From Actinocorallia sp. API 0066 (lineage in GTDB: Bacteria > Actinomycetota > Actinomycetes > Streptosporangiales > Streptosporangiaceae): DNA of 64,000 nt. Every line of letters starts with the position of its first letter. Within the stretch, counting starts at the first letter, position 1. The notes beneath the pieces were generated by a model. The model was not told the origin of the DNA. It saw only the letters and a program-made list of their open reading frames with translations, and did no database searches. Both the position numbers and the translations under genes were made by a program. Below, one piece after another: positions 41,178 to 50,526 of the stretch. The stretch is from contig NZ_JAJLQY010000001.1 in NCBI RefSeq assembly GCF_020991275.1, positions 957,979 to 1,021,978 on the forward strand, given 5' to 3'.

Positions 41178-42299
41178 GTGGATCTCACCTTCACTCCGGC
41201 ACAGGAGGCGCTGCGCGCCGAGGTCCGGGAGTGGCTGGCGGCCAACGCGCCCGCCGCGCCGCTCCCGTCGATGGACACCGCAGAGGGGTTCGCCCGGCAC
41301 CGGGCGTGGGAGCGCAGGCTGGCCGAGGCCCGGCTCAGCGTGCTCTCCTGGCCCGCCGAGTACGGCGGCCGCGCGGCGGGGCTCGTCGAGTGGCTCATCT
41401 TCGAGGAGGAGTACTGGGCGGCGGGCGCGCCGGGGCGGGTGAGCCAGAACGGGATCTTCCTCCTCGCGCCCACCCTGCTGCACTACGGCACGCCCGAGCA
41501 GAAGGCCCGGTTCCTCCCGAAGATGGCGACGGCCGAGGAGGTGTGGGCGCAGGCGTGGTCGGAGCCCGAGGCGGGCAGCGACCTCGCGTCCCTGCGCGCC
41601 ACCGCCACCCCCGACGGCGACGGCTGGCGCCTCAACGGCCAGAAGACATGGAGCTCCCGCGCGGTGTTCGCGGACTGGGGCTTCGGCCTTTTCCGCTCCG
41701 ACCCTGAATCGCAGCGCCACCACGGCCTCACCTACTACCTGTTCCCCTTGGACGCGCCCGGCCTGACCGTAAGGCCGATCGCGCAACTCGACGGGGAGAC
41801 GGGCTTCGCGGAGATCTTCTTCGACGACGTGTACGTGCCCGCCGCACAGGTGCTCGGCGGCGTCGGCGAGGGCTGGAACGTGGCGATGGCCACCACCTCG
41901 TCCGAACGCGGCCTCACCCTGCGCAGCCCCGGACGGTTCATGGCGGTCGCCGACAGGCTGCTCGCCCTGGCGCGCGCCTCGGATGACCAGACCCTCCAGG
42001 ACGCCGCCATCAGGGCCTGGCTTGACGCCGACGCCTACCGCCTGCACACCTGGGCCGCCGTGGCGCGCCTGGAGGAGGGCGTGGAGCTGGGGCCCGCCTC
42101 GTCACTGATGAAGGTGTTCTGGTCGGAGCTGGACCTGCGCCTGCACGAGCTGGCTCTCGCCCTTCGTGGCCCGGACGCCGCCCTCGCCGACCGCTGGATG
42201 GACGGCTTCCTGTTCGCGCTGGCGGGCCCGATCTACGCCGGGACGAACGAGATCCAGCGGAACATCATCGCCGAACGAGTGCTGGGGCTGCCCCGATGA
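41178..42299 (+). CDS. Acyl-CoA dehydrogenase, large-type subunit
   Basis: A 373-residue FAD enzyme from a leaderless GTG (VDLTFTPAQEALRAEVREW). It has the flavin/CoA segment WSEPEAGSDLASLRATAT, GWRLNGQKTWSSRA and the C-terminal IYAGTNEIQRNIIAERVLGLP. Its 4-nt overlap with a second, shorter acyl-CoA dehydrogenase gene suggests an alpha2-beta2 heterotetramer, as known for steroid-degrading FadE pairs in mycobacteria. It should desaturate a CoA-activated ring or side chain. Confidence 0.92.
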   Translation: MDLTFTPAQEALRAEVREWLAANAPAAPLPSMDTAEGFARHRAWERRLAEARLSVLSWPAEYGGRAAGLVEWLIFEEEYWAAGAPGRVSQNGIFLLAPTLLHYGTPEQKARFLPKMATAEEVWAQAWSEPEAGSDLASLRATATPDGDGWRLNGQKTWSSRAVFADWGFGLFRSDPESQRHHGLTYYLFPLDAPGLTVRPIAQLDGETGFAEIFFDDVYVPAAQVLGGVGEGWNVAMATTSSERGLTLRSPGRFMAVADRLLALARASDDQTLQDAAIRAWLDADAYRLHTWAAVARLEEGVELGPASSLMKVFWSELDLRLHELALALRGPDAALADRWMDGFLFALAGPIYAGTNEIQRNIIAERVLGLPR

Positions 42300-43240
42300 G
42301 ATTCGCGTTCACCCGGGACCAGCGGATGCTGGCCCAGACCGTCGCCGAGACCCTCGCCAAGGCGTGCCCGCCCGCGCTGGTGCGGGCCGCCCGCACCGAC
42401 CCGTCCGTGCGCCGTGGCGACGCCTGGACGGCGCTGGCGGACCTCGGCCTGCTCGGCGCGGCCGTCCCGGAGCACAGGGGCGGGCTCGGCCTCACCCCGC
42501 TCGACACGGTGCTCGCCTGGGTGGAGATCGGCCGCGCGTGCGTACCGGGACCCCTGGTCGAGACGGCTGTCGCCGCGCCCCTGCTGCTCCCCGAGGGTTC
42601 GCCGTGGCTGGAGCGGATAGCGGTAGGTGAGGCGGCGGCGTCCGTGCGGTGCGCGGAGAACCCCTACCTGCTGGACGCCGATATCGCCGATGTCCTTCTC
42701 CTCCCGGAGGAGGCCACGGCTTCGCCCGTCGAGGCGCCTTCGTCCGACGGCACCCGAAGGCTGTTCACGGTGGCGGGCGAGACGGCTCCGGGCGGGGCCG
42801 CCGCCGACCACGCCGCCGTCGCCGTCGCCGCCCAGCTGCTCGGCCTGGGCGAGCACCTGCTGGAGTCGGCCGTCGCCTACGCGGGGCAGCGCAGGCAGTT
42901 CGGCAAGGCGATCGGGTCGTTCCAGGCGATCAAGCACCTCCTCGCCGACACCGCCGTCAAGCTGACGTTCGCGACACCCGTCGTACACCGCGCCGCGTAC
43001 TCGCTGACGTACCCCGGGGGTCATACCGCGCGCGACGTCTCGGCCGCCAAGGTCGCGGCCGCCGAGGCGGCCCACCACGCGGCGCGCACCGCCCTGCAGG
43101 TGCACGGGGCGATCGGCTACACCGACGAACTCGACCTGCACCTGTGGCTCAGCCGGGTGTTCGCGCTCGTGCCCGCGTGGGGCGATCCCGGCCTGCACCG
43201 GGCGCGGCTGCGCGCGGTCCTGCTGGACGCGCCCCGGTGA
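42296..43240 (+). CDS. Acyl-CoA dehydrogenase, small-type subunit
   Basis: A 314-residue partner of the preceding enzyme, MRFAFTRDQRMLAQTVAETLAKACPP. The middle beta-domain is shortened and the SEPEAGSD motif is missing. The C-terminal helical domain keeps YAGQRRQFGKAIGSFQAIKH and LQVHGAIGYTDELDLHLW. This shape is typical of the second subunit of heterotetrameric FadE enzymes. The start overlaps the previous stop (ATGA) and its stop overlaps the next start (GTGA). Confidence 0.9.
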   Translation: MRFAFTRDQRMLAQTVAETLAKACPPALVRAARTDPSVRRGDAWTALADLGLLGAAVPEHRGGLGLTPLDTVLAWVEIGRACVPGPLVETAVAAPLLLPEGSPWLERIAVGEAAASVRCAENPYLLDADIADVLLLPEEATASPVEAPSSDGTRRLFTVAGETAPGGAAADHAAVAVAAQLLGLGEHLLESAVAYAGQRRQFGKAIGSFQAIKHLLADTAVKLTFATPVVHRAAYSLTYPGGHTARDVSAAKVAAAEAAHHAARTALQVHGAIGYTDELDLHLWLSRVFALVPAWGDPGLHRARLRAVLLDAPR

Positions 43241-45303
43241 GCGGGGTCAGCGTCGCCACCGACGTCGGCGGCACGTTCACCGACGTGGTCCTCGCGGCCG
43301 CCGACGGTACCGTCCACGTGGTCAAGACGCTGACGACGCCGCAGGATCCCGCTGAGGGCCTCCTGCGGGGCGTCCGGGAGGCGCTGGACCTCGCCGGGGT
43401 CGCGCCCGGCGCGGTCACCCGTTTTGTGCACGCGACGACGCTCGCCACGAACGTGATCCTGGAGCGGCGCGGCGTGCCCGTCGCGTTCGTCACCACCGAG
43501 GGGTTCCGGGCGATGCTGGCGCTCGGCCGCCAGGCGCGGGTCGAGGAGGAGCGCTTCGACCTGGGGTTCGTCCAGCCGGAGCCGCCCGTCCCGCTGACGC
43601 ACACGTTCTCCGTCGCGGGCCGGATCGACGCGTCGGGCGCGGAGGTGCTCCCGCTGGACGAGGAGGGCGCCGCCGACGTCGCGGAGCGGATCGCCGCCCT
43701 GGGCGTCGCCGCTGTCGCGGTGTGCCTCCTGCACTCCTACGCGCGACCCGACCACGAGCGGCGTCTGGGGGAGATCCTCCGCGCCCGCCTGGGCGGCGTA
43801 CCGGTTGTGCTGTCCTGCGACGTCTGGCCGGAGATGGGCGAGTACGAGCGGGCGACCACCACGCTGATGTCGGCTTACGTCGGCCCGGTGATGGACTCCT
43901 ACCTGCGCCGTCTGACGGGCCTCCTGCGCGACGTCGGGGTGACCGCGCCCGTCCAGGTCATGGAGTCGGCGGGCGGGGTGCTGCCCGCGGAGCTGGCCGC
44001 GGCCCGCGCCGTCCACACGATCGAGTCGGGGCCCGCGGCGGGCGTCATCGCCGCCGCCGACGCGGGCGCCGCGCGCGGCCTCGCCGACCTCATCTCCTTC
44101 GACATGGGCGGCACCACCGCCAAGGCGGGCCTGGTGCGGGGCGGTAGGCCGGGCATCACCCACGAGTTCCAGGTGGGCGGCAAGGGCAGCTTCGGCGGGC
44201 GCAGGCCGGGCACCGGCGTGCCCATCAAGATCCCGGCGATCGACCTGGCCGAGGTCGGCTCCGGTGGCGGCTCCATCGCCGCGGTGTCCGGCGGGACGCT
44301 CACCGTGGGGCCCCGCTCGGCGGGCGCCGACCCCGGCCCTGCCTGCTACGGGCGCGGCGGCACGGAGCCGACGGTCACCGACGCCAACCTCGTGCTCGGC
44401 TACCTCGACCCTGAGGAGTTCGCCTTCCCGCTGTCCAGGGAGCGCGCGGAAGCGGCGCTGCGCAAGGTGGCCGATCCGCTCGGCGTCGACGTGGCGACGG
44501 CGGCCGCCGCCGTCCACAACATCGCCAACGCCCAGATGGGCGCCGCCGTGCACGTGGTCACGGTACGGCGCGGCATCGACCCGCGCGGGTACACCCTTGT
44601 CGCGCTCGGCGGCGCGGCCCCCACGCACGCCGCGCGCCTCGCCGAGCGGTTCGGGATCACCCGCGTGCTGGTGCCGCCGAACTCCGGTGTCGGCTCGGCC
44701 GCCGGACTCCTGCGCGCCGACCTCTCCGTCGAACGCGCGCGGACGTACCTGCGCGGCACCTCCACGATGACGGAAGCCGATCTCGCCGCTCTCGACGCGC
44801 TGTTCACCGAGCTGGAGGAGGCCGCCAGGACGGACCTGTCGGCACCCGTAGGCGGCGAGGCAGTCCGCTCGGTCGGCGTGCGGTTCGTAGGGCAGGCACA
44901 CGCCTTCACCGTGGACCTCCCGTCCGGCCCCCTCACCCCGGCCGCCATCGGGCAGGTGACCGAGGACTTCTACAAGCGGTACGAGGAGTCCTACGGCATC
45001 CCGCTGCGCGACCCGGCCGAACTCACCACGGCGCGCGTCCGGGTGACCCTGCCCGCACCGCGCCCCCCTACGGCCGCAGTGAGGACGGTCGAGGCGGAGG
45101 AACGAGAGCGGACCGTCCACCTTGACGGGACTGCCCTTTCCGTCCCCGTCCGGCCGCGCGCCTCCTGCCCGCTCGGCGTGCCGCTGGCCGGGCCGCGCAT
45201 CCTCACCGACCCCGAGTGCTCGGTCCTCGTGCCGCCGGGCTGGCGCGCCACCGCGACCCCCGAGGGCTCGACCCTCCTGGAACACCGCAGCGAGGACGCG
45301 TGA
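43237..45303 (+). CDS. Hydantoinase/oxoprolinase family protein, HyuA-type subunit
   Basis: A 688-residue ASKHA-fold protein from a GTG start. It has VATDVGGTFTDVVLAAADG, FVHATTLATNVILERRG, MESAGGVLPAELAA, IESGPAAGVIAA, FDMGGTTAKAG and VPPNSGVGSAAGLL. These enzymes use ATP to hydrolyse cyclic amides, or to carboxylate ketones as in acetone or acetophenone carboxylase. With HyuB immediately downstream it should form one enzyme. Its place in an operon with FadE and LLM genes points to a ring-opening or carboxylation step on a cyclic intermediate, which is inference. Confidence 0.92.
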   Translation: MSGVSVATDVGGTFTDVVLAAADGTVHVVKTLTTPQDPAEGLLRGVREALDLAGVAPGAVTRFVHATTLATNVILERRGVPVAFVTTEGFRAMLALGRQARVEEERFDLGFVQPEPPVPLTHTFSVAGRIDASGAEVLPLDEEGAADVAERIAALGVAAVAVCLLHSYARPDHERRLGEILRARLGGVPVVLSCDVWPEMGEYERATTTLMSAYVGPVMDSYLRRLTGLLRDVGVTAPVQVMESAGGVLPAELAAARAVHTIESGPAAGVIAAADAGAARGLADLISFDMGGTTAKAGLVRGGRPGITHEFQVGGKGSFGGRRPGTGVPIKIPAIDLAEVGSGGGSIAAVSGGTLTVGPRSAGADPGPACYGRGGTEPTVTDANLVLGYLDPEEFAFPLSRERAEAALRKVADPLGVDVATAAAAVHNIANAQMGAAVHVVTVRRGIDPRGYTLVALGGAAPTHAARLAERFGITRVLVPPNSGVGSAAGLLRADLSVERARTYLRGTSTMTEADLAALDALFTELEEAARTDLSAPVGGEAVRSVGVRFVGQAHAFTVDLPSGPLTPAAIGQVTEDFYKRYEESYGIPLRDPAELTTARVRVTLPAPRPPTAAVRTVEAEERERTVHLDGTALSVPVRPRASCPLGVPLAGPRILTDPECSVLVPPGWRATATPEGSTLLEHRSEDA

Positions 45304-46955
45304 GCGACGACCTGACAGCCGAGATCCTCAGGAACGCCCTGTGCACCGCTGCCGAGGAGGCGAGCATCGTGGTGGTGCGCTCGGCCTACTCGACCTTCAT
45401 CGTGGAGGGCGCGGACGCGGCGGCCGCCGTCCTGGACGCGCGCGGAAGGCTGGTCGCGCACTCCACGTCCACCGCGATCATCCAGTGCGCGTCGCTGCGC
45501 AGCGCCCTGCCCTATCTGCTGCGCCGCTTCCCGGCCGCCACGATGGCGCCCGGTGACGTGTTCCTCATGAACGACGTCTACCAGGGCGGCATCCACGCCA
45601 ACGACCTCCTGGTGTTCCGGCCGGTGTTCAGCGGCGGCGAGGCGGCGTACTTCACCGGGACGCTCATCCACGTCGCGGACCTGTCGGGCCTGTCAGCCGG
45701 GGGCATGGCCTCCGACGCCACCGACGTGTTCCTGGAGGGCGTGCAGCTGCCTCCGGTGCGGATCGCCACCCGCGACGGGCTCGTGGACGACGTGGTGGCG
45801 ATCCTGGCCGCCAACTCGCGCACCCCCGACAAGCTCGTCGGCGACCTGCGCGCGCTCATCGCGGGCGCCAACGTCGCGGCGCGCCGGATCGAGGAACTGA
45901 TAGACGAGCGGTTCGCACACGGCGTCGAGGAGTACCTCGCCGACACCGAGCGCCGGATGCGCGACTCCTTGCGCGAGATCCCTGACGGCTCCTACACCGG
46001 CGCGTACACGCTGGACGACGGCCTCACGGTCCGCGTCACGGTGACGCTGGCGGACGGGGCCGCCACGATCGACTTCACCGGCACGGACGCGCAGGTGCCG
46101 CTCCCGGTGAACTCCGGCTTCTCCCAGACGCTCGGCGGCGTCATGTACGCGATCCGCTGCTACGTGGACCCCTCGCTGCCGCTGAACGAGGGCTGCTTCG
46201 CCGCGCTCGACGTCGTCCTGCCCGAGGGCAGCCTCGTGCACTGCACGCGGCCGTTCCCGGGCGGCGGCCGGTTCGGCACCGTCGCCGCGGCCGAGGAGGC
46301 GGTCTTCGCGGCCCTCACGCGGGCGCTGCCGGGCCGCGGCGTCGCCGCCTCGGGAATCCTCCAGGGGTTCAGCCTGAGCGGCGTGGCGCGGCCCTGGCTG
46401 CACATGGCGTTCGACCTGGGCGGGATGGGCGCCGGCGCGCACCGCGACGGCCCCGACGCGACGGGCGCGCTGTTCGGCGGCGGCCGCAACATCATCCCGC
46501 AGGCAGAGCCGGTCGAGGCGCGGCTGCCGGTGCGGATCGAGGCGGTCGAGCTCATCCCCGACTCCGGCGGCGCCGGCACCCGGCGCGGCGGCCTCGGCAC
46601 CCGCACGGTGATCCGCCTTCTGGAGGACGCCCGTGTGGACACCCGAGGCGACCGCCTGCACCGGCCGCCTCCGGGCGCGGAAGGCGGCCTGCCCGGACGC
46701 GCCGGAGGCTACTTCCGCGAGGGCCCTGACGGCACCCGCACCCCGCTCGACACCAAGGCGACCCGCCAGCCTCTGACGGCAGGTGACGCGTTCGTCCTGG
46801 AGACGTCGGGCGGCGGCGGGTACGGGCCGCCTCCGGGCCGGGCGGAGGCCGACCGCGCGCGGGACCTCGCGGACGGGCGCGTGACGCACTCCCCGGATGA
46901 CACGGACGACCCGGACGACCCGGACGACCCGGATGACACGGAAGGCGGCGTATGA
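45300..46955 (+). CDS. Hydantoinase B/oxoprolinase family protein, HyuB-type subunit
   Basis: A 551-residue partner subunit from a GTG start, with AEILRNALCTAAEEASIVVVRSAYSTFIVEG, GDVFLMNDVYQGGIHANDLLVF and the typical ESGGGGYG-like end LETSGGGGYGPPPGR. It overlaps HyuA by 4 nt. An unusual acidic tail of repeated DDP/DDT follows the conserved end (five 9-bp DNA repeats), just before the overlap with the next gene. The substrate is unknown. Confidence 0.92.
   Translation: MSDDLTAEILRNALCTAAEEASIVVVRSAYSTFIVEGADAAAAVLDARGRLVAHSTSTAIIQCASLRSALPYLLRRFPAATMAPGDVFLMNDVYQGGIHANDLLVFRPVFSGGEAAYFTGTLIHVADLSGLSAGGMASDATDVFLEGVQLPPVRIATRDGLVDDVVAILAANSRTPDKLVGDLRALIAGANVAARRIEELIDERFAHGVEEYLADTERRMRDSLREIPDGSYTGAYTLDDGLTVRVTVTLADGAATIDFTGTDAQVPLPVNSGFSQTLGGVMYAIRCYVDPSLPLNEGCFAALDVVLPEGSLVHCTRPFPGGGRFGTVAAAEEAVFAALTRALPGRGVAASGILQGFSLSGVARPWLHMAFDLGGMGAGAHRDGPDATGALFGGGRNIIPQAEPVEARLPVRIEAVELIPDSGGAGTRRGGLGTRTVIRLLEDARVDTRGDRLHRPPPGAEGGLPGRAGGYFREGPDGTRTPLDTKATRQPLTAGDAFVLETSGGGGYGPPPGRAEADRARDLADGRVTHSPDDTDDPDDPDDPDDTEGGV
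46896..46940 (+). repeat. Five 9-bp repeats encoding the acidic HyuB tail
   Basis: GATGACACG, three copies of GACGACCCG, then GATGACACG. The unit is a multiple of three, so copy-number change by slippage would keep the frame and only alter the tail length. Confidence 0.85.
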
Positions 46956-47803
46956 AGTACGGCATCCCCCTCGGCCTCGTCCATCCGGCCCTGTGGCACG
47001 ACCTCGCGGTGGAGGCGGACCGGCTCGGCTTCGAGTCCGTGTGGATACCCGAACACCTCGTGTTCACCACCGATCTGTCCACCGCCAACTATCCGGGCAC
47101 CTCCGATCCCGGTATCAACCCGCGCACCCCTCTGTTCGACGCCCTCGCCTACCTGTCCCATCTGGCCGCGGTGACGCGTCACGTGCGGCTCGGCACGGCC
47201 GTCTACCTGTACGGGCTCAGGCATCCGCTCATCAGCGCGCGCGCTTTCGCGACGCTGGACCAGCTCTCGGACGGCAGGGCGATAGCGGGTGTCGGGAGCG
47301 GCTGGTACCGGGGCGAGTGGGACGCGGCGGGCGTGGACTTCCGCACCCGGGGCGCGCGCCTGGACGAGGCCCTTGAGGTGTCCCGCCGCCTGTGGACGGA
47401 GCCTGTCGTCGCGCATGAGGGCCGTCACTTCACGATCCCCGAGGTGGCGTTCGAGCCCAAGCCCGTCCAGGCGTCGATCCCGGTGCTCGTCGGCGGCGAG
47501 TCCGACGCCGCGTTGCGCCGGGCCGCCCGTAACGACGGCTGGATCAGCATGCCGCAGACGCCGGAGGCCATCGCGCCCAGGCTCGACCTCCTGCACGCGC
47601 TGCGCGCCAAGGAGGCACAAGCCGACCGGCCCTTCGACGTGACCGTGCACGCCTACTCTTTGCGCGGCCCGGAGGAGATCCCCCTGTGGGAGTCATTGGG
47701 CGCGACCCGGCTTATCGTCCGGCCCTGGAGCCGCTCGCGTGAGGCCGTCTCGTCCCTGGCCGCTTTCGCCGCCGCTTACGGCGTCACCCCTCCGGCGTCC
47801 TGA
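46952..47803 (+). CDS. LLM class F420-dependent oxidoreductase 4
   Basis: A 283-residue luciferase-like enzyme, MKYGIPLGLVHPALWHDLAVEADRLGFESVWIPEHLVF, with LGTAVYLYGLRHPLISARAFATLDQLS, AGVGSGWYRGEWDAAGVDF and PVLVGGESDAALRRAARNDGWISMP. Its start overlaps HyuB by 4 nt, making it the last gene of the five-gene coupled operon behind operator D. Probably acts on the same intermediate pool. Confidence 0.9.
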   Translation: MKYGIPLGLVHPALWHDLAVEADRLGFESVWIPEHLVFTTDLSTANYPGTSDPGINPRTPLFDALAYLSHLAAVTRHVRLGTAVYLYGLRHPLISARAFATLDQLSDGRAIAGVGSGWYRGEWDAAGVDFRTRGARLDEALEVSRRLWTEPVVAHEGRHFTIPEVAFEPKPVQASIPVLVGGESDAALRRAARNDGWISMPQTPEAIAPRLDLLHALRAKEAQADRPFDVTVHAYSLRGPEEIPLWESLGATRLIVRPWSRSREAVSSLAAFAAAYGVTPPAS

Positions 47804-47812
47804 GGCCGCCGG

Positions 47813-48304
47813 CTAGTCCTCCAGCCAGTTCACCGACCGCCAGGCGCTGGTGAGGCCGCGACCCGTCCACGGCCTGAGCCGCTCCTCGACGGCGCCCTTC
47901 GGCGTCCAGGGCGCGTGCCAGACGGCGCGCAGGCCGCCGAAGTCGCGCGCCGCGACCACCGCCCGGCTGCTCGGGCAGACGGGCTGCTCCACCCGGTCCA
48001 GGCACAGTTCGACGTCCGGCGGCCCGCCCGGCCTGCGGTCCGCCGAGAAGATCAGCGTGGTGCTCAGCGAGCCGTTGACCGAATAGGCGACGAGGAACCT
48101 ATCCGCGGGCAGTTCGACCGGCACGAGCAGCGGGAAGGACGTGCGCGCCTGGGCCGCCTCAAGGGTGTCGGCGGCCCTCGGCGCCTCCTCCGCGAGCCCG
48201 ATCCGGTCCAGGGCCATCCACCCGACCGGTACGAGTGCCGCCGCCGCGGTGAACAGCGCCACTGAGGGCGCCGCGGGCCTCCGACGCGACCTGAGTACTC
48301 CCAA
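47813..48304 (-). CDS. Membrane-anchored hypothetical protein
   Basis: A 163-residue protein from a TTG start with GGAGGGG upstream. One N-terminal membrane segment is visible (SVALFTAAAALVPVGWMAL). The outside part has FPLLVPVELPADRFLVAYSV and two cysteines (VELCLD and PVCPSS). No family is recognised. It interrupts the catabolic region and converges on the LLM gene. Confidence 0.6.
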   Translation of the reverse strand: MGVLRSRRRPAAPSVALFTAAAALVPVGWMALDRIGLAEEAPRAADTLEAAQARTSFPLLVPVELPADRFLVAYSVNGSLSTTLIFSADRRPGGPPDVELCLDRVEQPVCPSSRAVVAARDFGGLRAVWHAPWTPKGAVEERLRPWTGRGLTSAWRSVNWLED

Positions 48305-48397
48305 GGCCCGCCCCTCCCGCGATCAGCCCAAACGCCCGCATCGTAGGACACCACAGGCCGTCCGGGCAAAGTGCGGCGCGGGTCGGGTGCGGCCGGG

Positions 48398-48967
48398 TCA
48401 GGCGCGGGTGGTGGCGAGGATGCCGGTGAGGAGGGTGGTGAGGGCCTCGGTGGTGCCGGTGGCGGCGCTGTCGCCGGTGGACAGGCGGCGGATGGCCAGG
48501 CCGTAGAGGAGGTTGACGATGACAGGGGCGTGGGTGGAGGGGTCGGGGACGCCGAGGGCTTCGAGGATGGCGGTGGCGAGGGCGTCGTAGGCGGCGACGG
48601 ACCGGGTGGCCACGTCCTGGAGCGCCGGGTCGCGCGCGGCCTGGAGGTGGAGTTCGAGGGTGGCGACCTGCTCACGCGTCCCGGCGAGGGCGACGATCGC
48701 GGGCTGCACCTCGGCGGCGGCCTGGTGCGGGGTGAGCCTGGCGTCGGCGAAGGTGAGGGCGAGCGCGGCGATGCGGTCGATCTCGGTGTCGACGAACCGG
48801 GTCAGCGCGTCGCGCAGCAGCTCGGTCTGCGACGGGAAGTGGTAGGTGAGGGTGCCGAGCGAGACGCCCGCCTCGGTCGCGACCCTGCGGTTGGTGACGG
48901 CGGCGACGCCCTGGTCGGCCACCAGTCGCAGCGTCGCGGCGAGGATTCTTTCGCGCGCGTCGTTCAT
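48398..48967 (-). CDS. TetR family repressor of the amidase divergon
   Basis: A 189-residue regulator, MNDARERILAATLRLVADQGVAAVTNRRVATEAGVSLGTLTYHFPSQTELL, with the TetR helix-turn-helix at about 25-46. The C-terminal ligand domain is helical. It is divergent from the amidase gene with a perfect palindrome between them, so it most likely represses itself and the amidase. It is distinct from the KstR2-like regulator at the right edge. Confidence 0.9.
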   Translation of the reverse strand: MNDARERILAATLRLVADQGVAAVTNRRVATEAGVSLGTLTYHFPSQTELLRDALTRFVDTEIDRIAALALTFADARLTPHQAAAEVQPAIVALAGTREQVATLELHLQAARDPALQDVATRSVAAYDALATAILEALGVPDPSTHAPVIVNLLYGLAIRRLSTGDSAATGTTEALTTLLTGILATTRA

Positions 48968-49025
48968 GGCGGCCCATCCTCTCAGAGTGCGCGTTGGGCC
49001 TTCCGGTGAAGCCCGCCCCCAGTCT

Positions 49026-49047
49026 ATCGTTCGTTCGAACGAACGAT
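49026..49047. promoter_or_regulatory. Perfect 22-bp palindromic operator
   Basis: The half-site ATCGTTCGTTC is followed directly by its exact reverse complement. It lies 12 bp before the amidase ATG and 58 bp from the TetR start, overlapping a probable -10 box (TATCGT, 49025-49030). A clear TetR operator. Confidence 0.9.
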
Positions 49048-49059
49048 GAGGAGGAGAAT

Positions 49060-50463
49060 ATGGGGAGCACCGGACTCGCGTACGGGGGCCTCGCCGCGCA
49101 GGCGGAACTCGTGGCGGCGGGGGAGGTCAGCGCCAAGGAACTCGTCGAGGAGTCCCTGAGGCGCGTGGCGGAGCTCGACGGGCGCGTCGGGGCGTTCCGG
49201 GTCGTGCGCGCCGAACGGGCCCGCGAGGAGGCCGCTGAGGCCGACCGGCGGCGTGCCGCGGGCGAGCGGCTGCCGCTGCTCGGCGTGCCCGTCGCCATCA
49301 AGGACGACACCGACATCGAGGGCGAGACCACCCCGTTCGCCATCAGAGCCGACCACCGGCCCGCCACCCGCGACGCCGAGCAGGTGCGCAGGCTGCGCGC
49401 GGCGGGCGCGGTCATCATCGGCAAGACCCGCACGTGCGAGGTCGGCCTGTGGCCGTTCAGCGAGTCGCCCGGCTACGGCGCGGCCCGCAACCCGTGGAAG
49501 CTCGGGTACACGCCGGGCGGCTCGTCCGGCGGCTCGTCGGCGGCCGTCGCGGCGGGCATGGTCGCGGCGGCGGTCGGCTCGGACGGCGCGGGCTCGATCC
49601 GCATCCCGGCCGCCTGGACGAACCTCGTCGGCATCAAGCCGCAGCGCGGCAGGGTGTCGGGCTTCCCGCACACCGACCCGTTCTACGGCCTCACCGTCTG
49701 GGGCCCGCTCGCCCGCACCGTCGAGGACGCGGCGCTGCTGCTGGACGTGCTCACCGGCAGCCACCCGAACGACGCCTACCAGCTCGACCCGCCGCGCACG
49801 CCCTTCGCCGACGCCGCGCGCCGCGCGCCCGAGAGGCTGCGCATCGCCGTCTCCTTCAAGACGGCCTGGGGCGTGCCCGGAGGGATCGACCCTGAGATCC
49901 GCGCCTCCATCGAGCGGCTCGCGCGGGTGCTGACCGATCTCGGCCACAAGGTGTTCCCCTACGACCCGGACTACGGGCCCGTCGCGCTCGGCCTCGTGCC
50001 GCGCGGCACCGCCGGCGCCGCCGACTGGCTCGACTCGATGACGGACCCGAAGCCCGAGGCCCGTACCGAGACCGAGGCACGGATCGGCCGCCTCGTCGGG
50101 CGCAGGCTGCTGCCGCTGGCCCGCCGCCTCGACCCGTACCTCCGGCACCGCGTAGGCCGCATCTTCGCTGCCGCCGACCTGGTGCTCACCCCCACGACGG
50201 CCCAGCTTCCGTCACGCGTCGGCGCGTTCGACGGCGCCGGCTACCAGCGCACCCAGTCGGGCGTCGCGGCCCTGTGCCCCCTGGCCTGGCCCTGGAACGT
50301 GCTGGGCTGGCCCGCCATCAGCGTCCCGGCGGGCTTCTCCTCCGCCGGCCTGCCCATCGGCGCCCAGTTCCTCGCCCACGACAGCGACGAACGCACCCTC
50401 ATCACGCTCGCCGCCCAACTCCAGGCCGCCGAGAACTGGCACCACCACACCCCCGCCCTCTAG
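49060..50463 (+). CDS. Amidase signature family hydrolase
   Basis: A 467-residue amidase with AGGAGGAG before the ATG. The Ser-cisSer-Lys triad is visible: Lys81 in VAIKDDTD, Ser155/156 in GGSSGGSS and nucleophile Ser179 in DGAGSIRIPA. The family cleaves amides such as aryl or acyl amides and carbamates. It is under the adjacent TetR. Possible links to the surrounding catabolic pathway are not supported by shared operators. Confidence 0.93.
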   Translation: MGSTGLAYGGLAAQAELVAAGEVSAKELVEESLRRVAELDGRVGAFRVVRAERAREEAAEADRRRAAGERLPLLGVPVAIKDDTDIEGETTPFAIRADHRPATRDAEQVRRLRAAGAVIIGKTRTCEVGLWPFSESPGYGAARNPWKLGYTPGGSSGGSSAAVAAGMVAAAVGSDGAGSIRIPAAWTNLVGIKPQRGRVSGFPHTDPFYGLTVWGPLARTVEDAALLLDVLTGSHPNDAYQLDPPRTPFADAARRAPERLRIAVSFKTAWGVPGGIDPEIRASIERLARVLTDLGHKVFPYDPDYGPVALGLVPRGTAGAADWLDSMTDPKPEARTETEARIGRLVGRRLLPLARRLDPYLRHRVGRIFAAADLVLTPTTAQLPSRVGAFDGAGYQRTQSGVAALCPLAWPWNVLGWPAISVPAGFSSAGLPIGAQFLAHDSDERTLITLAAQLQAAENWHHHTPAL

Positions 50464-50472
50464 CCGCCTCCC

Positions 50473-50500
50473 GCTCCCCGGCCCCACTGCGCCGGGGAGC
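50473..50500. terminator. Hairpin terminator between amidase and endonuclease V genes
   Basis: A 10-bp perfect stem, GCTCCCCGGC / GCCGGGGAGC, with an 8-nt loop, lies 9 bp after the amidase stop and 27 bp from the convergent gene's stop. Confidence 0.8.
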
Positions 50501-50526
50501 GCCCCATCTTCGGTGGACGTAAGCGG

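Noticed and set aside
43117..45285. A 722-codon minus-strand frame opposite HyuA
   Set aside because: An antisense shadow: Arg/Gly-rich, no motifs, while HyuA has all family motifs.
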